A DNA stretch of 64,000 nucleotides from positions 5,394,001 to 5,458,000 of the forward strand of contig OX621243.1 of the NCBI GenBank assembly GCA_951640165.1, given 5' to 3'. The position numbers were made by a program, and so were the translations under genes. Source of the stretch: Pseudoips prasinana. Taxonomy: Eukaryota; Arthropoda; Insecta; Lepidoptera; Nolidae. The notes beneath the pieces were generated by a model. The model saw nothing but the letters and a program-made list of their open reading frames with translations. It ran no database searches and was not told the origin of the DNA. Positions 55,076 through 64,000 of the stretch are shown here, piece after piece (within the stretch, counting starts at the first letter, position 1; every line of letters starts with the position of its first letter).

Positions 55076-55667
55076 ATAAAATACGTACGTAGTGAACATG
55101 TGCAGTAAAATTAAGCAAGATTTTTAATTTAAAAATTATTTAACAAAGTACCAAATTATGATCACTCATAACACCTGCGCAGTAGTTAGAATAATACTTA
55201 TATTCAATAATAACAGTATTAAGTTTAGGAATTTAGTAAGCTTGCACAATTATTATTTATATTATTGCGATTAATATTAACATATTCCATTAACATAAAC
55301 CTCAGGAATATTCTAAACAAGACAATTATTCTAATAAAATATTGTAACTACCGTTTGTAATACAATATGGCCGTGTCATATTATGCGAATTTGTCATTCG
55401 AAGGGTGTATTAAGTAATGAAGCTAGTTCTACTCGTATAACCAAATTGACTCGAATGTTAGCTCACAAATGGATTCTATGTTTACATCGCAAATTATTTG
55501 CTTGGGATATGGCGTAACAAATGTAATTTAACTAGCAGTTTGTAACAGCAGAATATTAAAAATATTAGAAAAATGTTATTGGAATACCAATCTACAAGTA
55601 TATGTAATAGATACTATACTACTATATAATTTAAGCACAGAATAGTATAGATTACTATTATATTATA
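55076..55667. other. No recognisable feature
   Basis: AT-rich, nothing assigned. Confidence 0.35.
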
Positions 55668-55836
55668 TCTACTATATAAAAATAAGTCGGGTTCTCCTTC
55701 CTGATGCTATAACTCCAGAACGCACGTACCGATTTCCACGGTTTTGCATTCGTTGGAAAGGTCTCGGGCTCCGTGAGGTTTATAACAAAGAAAATTTATA
55801 AAATTTAACGCGGGTAACACCGCGGGGCACAGCTAG
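55668..55836 (+). mobile_element. Short Helitron, complete (169 bp)
   Basis: A|TCTACTATATAAAAATAAG at the 5' end; the 3' hairpin CGCGGGTAACACCGCG followed by GGGCACAGCTAG|T. Non-coding. A copy of the same length lies inverted at 63678-63846. Confidence 0.8.
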
Positions 55837-55882
55837 TTTAATATAAAATCGAAAATGCGGAGATATGACGATTTCATGTGTT

Positions 55883-55945
55883 TCAAAAGATTGGTTACTG
55901 GTGACGATCTTGACATTAATGTTGCCACCAGTACCAATCTTTTGA
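55883..55945. repeat. 63-bp hairpin
   Basis: TCAAAAGATTGGTTACTGGT and its inverted copy (one base shorter) at 55926-55945 enclose a 22-base loop. Confidence 0.75.
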
Positions 55946-56984
55946 TACAAATTATAAATAAGATCACCTTACTACTTAGTTTTCTGAGCAGAAAACTGAT
56001 AAGTACTATAAACTTAATACTATATAGGTAATCAAAAGCCTATAATATTCCATTATAGTCAAAATTCAGTTACAAATAAAAGAAGACGAGAGAGCAAAAC
56101 CAGAGTTTCTTTCTGTTTTACTCTTCCGGATGGTCTAGTACGGTAGCTAGAGAAAACAGCAGACCACCTAGGATTTAATTCTCCTTGACGTGTACCTAGA
56201 TTTGTCGATTATAGATGATTATAATCTACCTATTTATTTGTATTGATTTGAAAAAAATGTTATTCAATGAATCTGACAAATACAAATTTGTGTGAGTACC
56301 CAAGCGTTAAATCTATATCATTTTTTTTTACCCCTTAAACGGGAAAAATTGGTGTTGAACATTTGCATGAAAGGATGCATGAGGAGTAAAATTGGGTTCA
56401 ACTTTCTGTTCTTAAGCAGTTAAGTAGTTACTACATACATATATTAATTATTAATCCTCATTACACTCAGTGAAGTACTTCATGTCATAGTACTACTAGA
56501 ACTTAAAATATTTATTTAATCTTACAATTGCAATTTTGTGTCTCCTAAAGGTAATCGACATTTAAACGATTCGTAACCAAATAACAAAGATATCGTTAGC
56601 AAATTTAAATCCAGTTAACATGTTATCAGGGCCAGTTAAATTACCAAAACTGGTATAAATGCTTTATTTGTTCTCGTGGGAAATGTCAGGAATTCAACTT
56701 TATAAGGTAAGGGCTTTATTACTGCGGTTTTGTCGTTTGAAAACGGTGAATTAGGTTGAAGTCGTATAGTATACAATTGATAGAGTAATATTTATGTTTG
56801 ATAACTCCTATCAATTCTTATGCGAGAAGACCACCATTTACGGCGCTTTTCATGTCATATGTATATATGGTATGGTACAATGAAGAGTATAATATTCCAT
56901 TATAATATATATTACATTGGGAGCTACAAGTCTAACTAAGGATATTAAAAATATATGTGACGAAACAGACCGCACACTAATTCA
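55946..56984. other. No recognisable feature
   Basis: AT-rich; no gene or shared repeat. Confidence 0.35.
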
Positions 56985-57105
56985 AAATAGTTTGTTGCTT
57001 TAATTATTGTTTTTAAACTGTGTTAACGTATTGCATTGTGCGATTGACAAGTACAAGTGTATGTAAATACCCAAGTGCTGAATAAATTTCATTATTTCAT
57101 TAATT
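56985..57105 (+). repeat. Repeat shared with 35968-36085
   Basis: See the first copy. This one retains 'CTGAATAAATTTCATTATTT' before its end. Confidence 0.5.
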
Positions 57106-57825
57106 ACTTTCAATTAAATGCTCCTAATTGTAATATGACTTTTACAATTCCCCTTTCGATGTCACTGCAGTGGCGGGCAAGAGCTCAGACCTTAATACCC
57201 ACACTAGAGGACACCATTTTTGGGGTTAGAACCTTGACACATGGTTACTGATAGAATGAAGGTGGATTTTAGGAACTTTCTGTGCCACAATCACTCTACG
57301 TTGCGAAGACGAGAATTTGGGGGTTCTATTCCGCATCGATAAAAAATAACAATCAGTTCACAAATCACAAAGAAAACGCATAACACCAATTAAAAGGAAA
57401 AGAAACACAGAGTTAAACTGTAAGCCTCCTTCATTTGAACTCAGCTAATAAAGAATACGCTATCCTATCAAGCTACTGTGAATCTTTATTACCCTTTAAA
57501 GAAACCTCCAATTTACACTTGGAAATTCGGAGCTACAGCTACATTACTCAACTAAGGAAGTATTCTAGCTAAAATAAAGATATTATAAACTTTCACTGCA
57601 CAAAAAGATGGCTGATATCAAACGGAATCGTTTGCTTTAAGCTGTACAGAGATGAGAGATAAGAACAAGTTGATCTTACTATTAGTGACCTATATTATAG
57701 AACAGTGGCTGCCAAACTTTTTATAGACTTTAGTCGACAATCGTTAAACTATATCGGAGTCTTAACAATATTTAAAAACAACCGTTAAGCCACTCCCAGC
57801 ATATGGTGTAGAATTGGAAATGAAG
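57106..57825. other. No recognisable gene
   Basis: No supported ORF; no shared repeat. Confidence 0.35.
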
Positions 57826-58050
57826 ATTCATCATCATCATTTTGACAACCAAAAGTTATCCGCTGCTGGACGAAGGCATCTTCCAAAGCGTTATTTAGGG
57901 GGATATGGATTGGCTATCACAGCATGATAGTCTAGTACTCAAAGAAATCTCCTGCACATTATCTGGTAGATATTTGCTCGGAAAGTCTTCTACGTCCTGA
58001 ACTGAATAAGATAAGGTGGTGATAGTCACCAACACACAGCATCCGTTAGT
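57826..58050 (-). mobile_element. RTE-family LINE 3' end
   Basis: The CATCATCATCAT run (57827-57840) is the tail of a minus-strand element. 'CCGCTGCTGGACGAAGGC' follows, and further in 'TGCACATTATCTGGTAGAT' matches the form at 54954. Confidence 0.6.
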
Positions 58051-58683
58051 GTGTACTTTAAAATTGAGGTGCTTGATCAATTGTACTGCCCATATCCTGC
58101 TTGACCTTACATAAATATTGATACCGTTTAGCACAACCTGCGAACCATATGTATGGTCACTAGAGCGGAAGCCTTAAATATGGTTAGACCCCAAAAACTA
58201 TTAATATAAATTTTAATCACATTCCAAAATGACATTCCACAACGTTAATGATTTAGTTTTACAAGCTTCCTCAATTAAATACTTCCAAGTATAAATGTAT
58301 AATTGTTGAAATTAAATCAATTCACACAGTCCCCAACTTTGAGGCACATTGTCCCCGTAAGCAATTCACAATAATTGAACCTGAGGTCACACAGATTACA
58401 ATCACCCCGCGGGGGGTACAATCCCGATAGGTTTAATAATTAATTTTAACCACTGATATCGCTACTGATGTGCCTTATTTTGCAATTCACATTAACAGAC
58501 AGTAACTCAAATTATTTGTTAATAAAACACCGTGTAAACATGTATTGATTATGTACACGTTATTGTACCGGAAAAGAAATTTATGAATCGTTAATAAAAC
58601 ATTGATCTAATTAACAGGTGTAGAGTAGAGTATGCAGAGAATAGTTGTTGCAGAAAACAAAAAAAATATGAATAGCAAATAAA
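58051..58683. other. No recognisable feature
   Basis: AT-rich; nothing assigned. Confidence 0.35.
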
Positions 58684-58835
58684 ACTGTGTTGCGTAGCGG
58701 CTAAGACAGTCGCCTCGCCTCTATGTGTCCGCGGGTTCGAGTTCCGGACCGGACAACCTTTTGTAAGACCCATAAATAGTTGTTCAGAGTCTGGATGTAA
58801 TTTGTGTCGGTCTATCATATGTTTGTTAAAAAAAT
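58684..58835 (+). repeat. SINE-C copy
   Basis: 'TTGCGTAGCGGCTAAGACAG', box B 'GCGGGTTCGAGTTCCGG', then 'CCATAAATAGTTGTTCAGAG' and 'TCTGGATGTAATTTGTGTCG'. Confidence 0.78.
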
Positions 58836-59374
58836 TTCGATAAAATAAATATGTGCCAGAAGACAAAAATCAATCAAAATTTTGTATAATTTGTTTAAAT
58901 ATTAAGTAATCTAAATCTTTGCCATTGAATTTGTACAATCATACGTATCTACGATATGTATGATTAATAAATTATTCGCATGCCCTCTAAGGGTAGATAT
59001 GTCGGGAACCAATACTATGTACCTAACATCTTATGTAACCATATCTTGAGCGAATAAAGTTGTTATCTTATCTTAATAACGCAATATTAGCAAATACAAA
59101 TACCATAGTATTATTGTTTGGTAGCGAGTTTTTCAGAAAACCGCTGGGTGGACAAACAAAAAGTAGGATAGGAAAGGCGGTAGCTGTACTATGGTAAGTT
59201 ACGTTCAAGTTATGTGTATACATATGTACAACCTGATTAAATATATTCCTCTATTTATACGAATATTATGCTATAATTACATACAAAACTTATTCGTAGT
59301 AATCATTATCCCTTTAGTAAAAGAGATATAAAAAATAAGAGAAGAGTTAAGGTTGTGTCAGATTAGCAACTCCT
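58836..59374. other. No recognisable feature
   Basis: No gene or shared repeat. Confidence 0.35.
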
Positions 59375-59655
59375 GCGTGTTGACCCTGTATTAAAAGCGT
59401 CAATAACCTACGGTAACTGCTTGCCATTACGGAGTCCGTAGAAGGGGGTGTAGAAATAAAAAATAAAATAATACTGGGCGGCTTGAACAACTCTGACACA
59501 TAAGGTAACCACATCCTATACGTAAAAGAAGAAGAAAGACCCTAGTGTCAGAGCTGTTCAGTGTCTAGTGTCAGGTAACCGCCCGAGTATTGACCCCGTA
59601 CTAAAGCGTCCATAACCTACGGTAACTGCTTGTCATTAGGGAGTCGGTATGCTTA
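59375..59655. repeat. Local tandem duplication of LINE-I and 5S-SINE pieces
   Basis: 'ATAACCTACGGTAACTGCTTG' appears in both units (about 59403 and 59609), each with 'GTTGACC' or 'ATTGACCCCGTA' before it and a GGAGTC motif after it. The copies resemble the LINE-I terminus. Between them lie one longer and one shorter 5S-SINE tail fragment ('GGCGGCTTGAACAACTCTG' at about 59486). Confidence 0.5.
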
Positions 59656-60864
59656 TTAGGTCGACTTATTTAAAAAAAATCTTGTGTTGTAACTTATTTA
59701 ATCCAAAATATTCACATTACCACATCACCATCTTTCAATATACGAAACCCAGCATTGTGTAGGAGCGCATCAAATACTTTAATCTATGGGATCCACTATC
59801 TGCCCATAAAAAACAATATCATGTCGACTGACCAACATGGCCCTTAATTACAGACCTGTAATTTAATTACTACACAATAATCAACTTTATGTACTCAAAT
59901 TTAAAGTTGAGATTCCTCTGCGTTATGAAGATGGTTGTAATAAGCTTTCTAAAAAAAATGATCGGACCGGTGCGGTGTAACATGGAATGTGGATCGTCCG
60001 TGAGAGGGTTCTAAATTCAAAATGTGTAGCTAATGGTGGGTGTTATAAAAAATTTTAGGAAACTTTGTCTTTTGAAAGAACTTTTGAATAAAAAGAAGTT
60101 AACATAAGTTTGATATATATTTTGCCAGCCAGCAAAGGTCATTACATGCATACATTACATAAATTTTAATGAAAGAACATCCCAGAGTCTAAAAGAAATT
60201 ACTATTTTAGTGAGCAAAGATCTAATGGAAGAGATTTCAATAATAATAGTGCAAAAATCTATAAATGTTCTGGTTTAAAAATTGGAGAAAATTGCCATAC
60301 CCGGAGCATAAAGAAAGCTTAGGGTACGGATATAACATAAGATTCCCGTCTTAACTCCTAGTGTTTACTTCACGATTGACCTATCTAGTACCCTGAGAAT
60401 AATAGAACAGTACAGTCAGTCTATTCTATGTGTATATAAGAATACTTACTGAAGTATCTTTCTAATCGACAGCTTAAGAACTTTATTACAAGTTAATAGA
60501 GTTTAAATTATAATGGCAATTGTATGTCAGTGTTAAAGATTTATTACATCTGGCTAGCTGCTCTACATTTCACCACAAATTCAATAGATCCACAAAAAGG
60601 TACTAGGACACGTGATATATTTTCTAAAATGACAACATTGTATATGAATGACTGACTGCCAATACCTCATTTGACGCTAATCTCCAATGAAACCAGTAAA
60701 GGCATCAAGTTTGCATTTAAATTGACTTATTATTACTATTTTCTATATATAGATGTGTTTACGTTCTCCTCGATGTGGTGTAAGTAGGTTTTAACCCGTA
60801 GTTCACTAACTGGGTCCCATAGACCCATATCAAAACATGAATGTATACTTAACTATATGACTAT
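59656..60864. other. No recognisable gene
   Basis: AT-rich stretch without supported features. Confidence 0.4.
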
Positions 60865-60940
60865 AAACTTGTTCTGACTATTTACAAACGCTTTTTTTCA
60901 GTCTACGTGAAAAAAATCTTATTAATTTTATTTTTATTTA
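60865..60940 (+). mobile_element. LINE-K 3' terminus
   Basis: 'TTCTGACTATTTACAAACGC' and 'CAGTCTACGTGAAAAAAATC' match the ends of the copies at 10583 and 29200 in the opposite orientation. Confidence 0.5.
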
Positions 60941-61086
60941 TTAATGACATCAATCATAGACTATTGGCAGGATTTGTGCGCACAAAAATTTCGAAGTAGA
61001 TGTGGATATTATTGTTAGAGTTTTAACTGATGTATATATTCCAGTTTATCACATTTTTCAAATTAAAAGTTAAATAAAGGTTGAAA

Positions 61087-61246
61087 AGGTGAAAGTTTGT
61101 GAGTGTGTACGTTTGTTACTTCTTCACATCTAAACGGCTGGAGCGATTTTAATAAAATTTGGTATGGTGTTAGCTGACACCCTGGATTAACACATAGGCT
61201 ATAATTTATAAAGCTTAACACGGGTACAACGGCGGGGCACAACTAC
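61087..61246 (+). mobile_element. Helitron remnant with mutated 3' end
   Basis: Aligns with 32175-32330 ('GTTTGTTACTTCTTCACATC', 'AAAGCTTAACACGGG') and closes GGCGGGGCACAACTAC, where the expected terminal CTAG has become CTAC. Confidence 0.55.
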
Positions 61247-61254
61247 TACACTAT

Positions 61255-61480
61255 AAGTCCTCCTGGTTGAATTCGGTCATGGCGTCCAGTTTCAATGGAG
61301 ACATATTATGGGGCAGACACAGGGGCACTTTCTATTCCATCACTCTCATGATCCAATGGGAGGACTAGCGGTCAGGATGGACGGTTTTCCAAGCACAGTG
61401 GTCTAAATAGCACGAACATCCAGACCTCAAGCTAATACCTACTGAGAAATTTTCGTGACAGAATGAGATAGGATATGAAT
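61255..61480 (-). repeat. SINE-G 3' part, diverged
   Basis: The plus strand reads 'TTTCAATGGAGACATATTAT' and 'CATCACTCTCATGATCCAAT', the reverse of the SINE-G body. The head is not recognisable. Confidence 0.5.
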
Positions 61481-61524
61481 GGGTTTCATCATGTTTATTA
61501 TACTTATCGTGTTGTGTGTACAGA

Positions 61525-61580
61525 CTGTGCTTAGTTTGGCCTCAGATGGCAGTGACTTAGTTATCCCAAGATATTTCTTG
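61525..61580 (+). repeat. SINE-B 3' fragment
   Basis: 'TGCTTAGTTTGGCCTCAGAT' and 'TATCCCAAGATATT' match the 3' module of SINE-B. Confidence 0.45.
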
Positions 61581-62006
61581 GTATTTATTTAAGGGTTAAT
61601 TTAAGATTAATTGTGCAATGTTCGATGGATCAATTTGTTTCCATGGATGTTATGATGATGTTAAGTTAAATATTTAAGATTCTTCCCTATATCGTGGTAG
61701 AGTTATAAAATTAAAGATAAAGTTACACTAAATTCCCTTCCTTAGATGGAAGAATTTTATGTGGATTTCAAGCTTGCCTTTTTACGATGCTTGATGGTTA
61801 ATTTGCAATTTATATTATAAATTTAATGTGCGTTTTAATTAGCGCAAGATACAGAGCGCTTTAGGTAAAAAGGGTCAATGCTCCAAATTGGTCGTTCAAA
61901 ATCGTTATTTACTTCTTATAAATATTTATGAAAAATGGAGATTATGTTTAGATTTGAGATTAGGGTCGAATCTTGCGTTAGTAATAAATATATACATAAT
62001 CATTCG
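61581..62006. other. No recognisable feature
   Basis: AT-rich, nothing assigned. Confidence 0.35.
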
Positions 62007-62258
62007 ACGGTCCCGTAGCCTAGTTGGTATTGCTCCTGCCTACGAAGCTGGTGGTCCTGGGTTCGAATCCCGGTAAGTGCAAATATTTGTGTGATGAGCA
62101 CGAATATTTGTTTCTGAGTCATGGATGTTTTCTATGTATATAAGTATTTATCTATCTACATAAGTATGTATATCGTCGCCTGGTACCCATAGTACAAGCG
62201 TTGCTTAGTTTGGGGCTAGGATGATCTGTGTGACATTGTCCCTAGATATTATCATGTC
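62007..62258 (+). repeat. SINE-A, full length
   Basis: Box A TAGCCTAGTTGGTATTG, box B GGGTTCGAATCCCGG, standard body and terminus 'CCCTAGATATTATCATG'. It runs straight into an inverted SINE-G. Confidence 0.88.
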
Positions 62259-62261
62259 CTC

Positions 62262-62460
62262 CTGGTTGAGTAAAAGCCACGGTGGCCAGTTTTAATTGAG
62301 ACTAGCCATAGAGCGGACTATATTATAGTGCACAAGTGTGTGCGCAAACACAGGGTCACTTTCTATTACATCACTCTCATAATCCAATGGGACGACTAGC
62401 GACGCGACCGGGAGGTTAAGTGCAGGACCAACTTCTTTAAGTGATCAGTATATAAATATA
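62262..62460 (-). repeat. SINE-G 3' part
   Basis: Reverse of the SINE-G body: 'AATTGAGACTAGCC', 'GTGCACAAGTGTGTGCGC', 'AATGGGACGACTAGCGACG'. Better preserved than the copy at 61255. Confidence 0.6.
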
Positions 62461-62574
62461 TTAATACTACGAGTACCAAGGCAAGCGAATATACATAGAT
62501 GGATAGATAGAATACTCTTTATTGTACAGACTCAAACTGAAAGGAAATACATTATATACAAAAAACATAATGTA

Positions 62575-62677
62575 CAGACGCCACCACATCAAGCTACCCC
62601 AATCTGTCAAATTTCCCCAATTGAAAGTGAACCTTATGATTATGTGATGTAGTTGAAAATCTATAAAAGAAATTTAC
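62575..62677 (-). mobile_element. MITE-D, truncated copy
   Basis: Starts CAGACGCCACCACATCAAGC in the same orientation as 18815. It breaks off after 'CTATAAAAGAAATTTAC', so its second inverted arm is missing. Confidence 0.75.
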
Positions 62678-62879
62678 TGTAACTGTAAATAATGTATAAT
62701 ATACGACCTACCTTACCCTCAGTGATCACCGTACGCTTCTTGTAAGTGGAGTCATAACATTAATATGATTATATTGTTACCCGGAATCTCTGCTTACAAG
62801 TACTGATTACCTAAGCAAGAATCACATGAAGAGCCATTAAAGCTGAAGCTTACGGATGGGGTAGCATGCGCCCCCAATT

Positions 62880-63215
62880 TTTTTTTTTACACTTCTTAGT
62901 TGGCTAACAAGTGTAGGTACGGCCCACCTGAAGGTAAGTGGTCACCGTAGCCTATGAACGCCAGCTACACCAGGGGCATCATTAGCGCGTTGCCGACCCT
63001 TTAGAAACCTTAACTCCCTTTTTGAAGGGCCCCATGCTGTATTCTTTTGGGAAAACCGTAAGAGTGAGTTAATTCCACAACCTCAACGTACGTGGGAGGA
63101 AGTTTAGCTGAAAGCGAACCGTACGTGATCGAAAAGGTTCGAGGATATGAGGATGATCTCCCTGTCTGTGGCGAGAGGTGCGATGGTAGAAGTTTGCCAT
63201 GGGCATCAAATCAAA
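62880..63215 (-). pseudogene. LINE-I, C-terminal coding end and 3' UTR
   Basis: The T run at 62878-62888 is the poly-A tail on the minus strand. The coding part includes the FYHRTSRHRQG and RSRTVRFQ blocks seen at 49690, with separate small indels, so the two copies decayed independently. Confidence 0.72.
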
Positions 63216-63677
63216 TAATTTACATGTAATAAATACTGACTAAATGAATATTAGACTGTCTAATCCGGTTTTCTAGCTTAAAATCTGGGCCAAAATTGTG
63301 CCATGTTAGCCAGTTTTCTAGACTATAGTCGGACATTAAATACGTATGAGTACGCTTTCTTTTTAGGGTTCAGTACCAAAAGGGTAAAACAGGACCCTAT
63401 TACTAAGACTTCGCTGTCTTTCTGTCTGTCCGTCTGTCACCAGGCTGTATCTCATGAACGTGATAGTTAGGTAGACAGTTGTAATTTTCACAGATGATGT
63501 ATTTATGTTGCCGCTATAACAACTAATAAAAAACAAAATAAAATAAATATTTAAGGGGGCTCCCATTCAACAAACGTGATAGTATTTATTAATACTATTT
63601 TTTTTTCTTAACGTAACGTTAAACCGCCAGATTCAAAAGCTAACAAACGTGATTATTTTTTTCGTTTTTATAGATAA
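63216..63677. other. No recognisable gene
   Basis: The CTGTCTGTCCGTCTGTC stretch at 63424-63439 is a short simple repeat. No gene. Confidence 0.35.
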
Positions 63678-63846
63678 CTAGCTGTGCCCCGCGGTGTTAC
63701 CCGCGTTAAATTTTATAAATTTTCTTTGCTATAAACCTTACGGAGCCCGAGACCTTTCCAACGAATTCAAAACCGTGGAAATCGGTTCGTGCGTTCTAGA
63801 GTTATAGCGTCAGGAAGGAAAACCCGACTTATTTTTATATAGTAGA
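63678..63846 (-). mobile_element. Short Helitron, complete (169 bp)
   Basis: The inverted counterpart of 55668-55836 with the same termini and length, inserted in an A|T site. It differs by only a few substitutions by eye. Confidence 0.8.
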
Positions 63847-64000
63847 TGGTACGGAACCTTTCGTGTGCAAGTCCGACTCGCACTTGGCCGGTTTTTTACT
63901 ATTAGTGCTAGTAACAAATGTAAGCAATTACGGTACGCCAAAAATATTAGATTAATGATTGCCATTATCATCATCATCAACTCTCGGGGACGGCTACCGG
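63847..64000. other. End of window, nothing recognised
   Basis: An ATCATCATCATC run at 63966-63979 may be the tail of another minus-strand RTE element that continues beyond the window. Confidence 0.35.

Noticed and set aside
62007..62085. tRNA gene
   Set aside because: Box A and B are good, but no acceptor stem can be formed and a multi-copy SINE body follows directly.
1..64000. Many 60-100 codon ORFs spread over both strands
   Set aside because: They are short, without motifs, and most lie inside SINEs, LINE 3' ends or AT-rich DNA; I kept only those with independent support.
1..64000. CRISPR array, operons, riboswitches, plasmid or phage features
   Set aside because: No regularly spaced identical repeats with unique spacers and no prokaryotic gene organisation were seen; the 41-bp array at 41826 has no spacers.
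1..64000. Endogenous virus or LTR retrotransposon
   Set aside because: No paired LTRs, primer binding site, protease, integrase or envelope-like ORF could be found.

Overview
The window is eukaryotic and almost certainly insect, most likely a moth or butterfly. It is AT-rich, has no operon structure, and is packed with insect transposons and tRNA-headed SINEs of the kind that fill lepidopteran genomes. The lepidopteran call is an inference from the repeat mix; no species is claimed.

I see no confident multi-exon host gene. The window reads as one large intergenic or intronic stretch built from transposable elements. Only two complete protein-coding genes are visible, and both are transposases with intact catalytic triads: a mariner element (4431-5712, minus strand) and a Tc1-type element (21305-22896, plus strand). 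A 5'-truncated non-LTR retrotransposon (15911-17167) keeps the second half of its reverse transcriptase. An internally deleted, intron-containing Tc1/mariner-superfamily relative (40539-41459, minus) keeps only the two ends of its gene. Two weak host-gene candidates are a 50-base exon on the minus strand at 25870-25919 and a 98-codon ORF behind a splice acceptor at 28338-28631.

Layout. 0-8 kb: Helitron ends, an intact mariner inserted inside a Helitron, tandem SINEs and a LINE 3' end. 8-15 kb: palindromic 135-bp MITEs, SINEs and a LINE 3' end. 15-17 kb: a 5S-rRNA-like SINE followed by the truncated LINE. 20-23 kb: an RTE-type LINE remnant and the intact Tc1 element. 23-37 kb: dense SINEs, RTE 3' ends, two Helitrons and a 146-bp palindrome. 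37-42 kb: Helitron, MITE, the internally deleted DNA transposon, and a 41-bp tandem repeat split by a SINE. 42-52 kb: several 5S-like SINEs (one split by a Harbinger-like MITE), LINE 3' ends and small foldbacks. 52-58 kb: the least repetitive part, with long stretches in which I recognise little. 58-64 kb: SINEs, a Helitron, a truncated MITE and a LINE 3' end.

Family labels used below are local. SINE-A, B, C and G differ in their tRNA-like heads. MITE-D is the 135-bp palindromic element. LINE-I, J and K are 3' ends of unnamed non-LTR retrotransposons. '5S-SINE' is the family whose head resembles 5S rRNA. The interplay visible here is between mobile elements: autonomous transposases next to non-autonomous relatives, LINE remnants next to the SINEs that probably used such machinery, and nested insertions that give a relative order of events.
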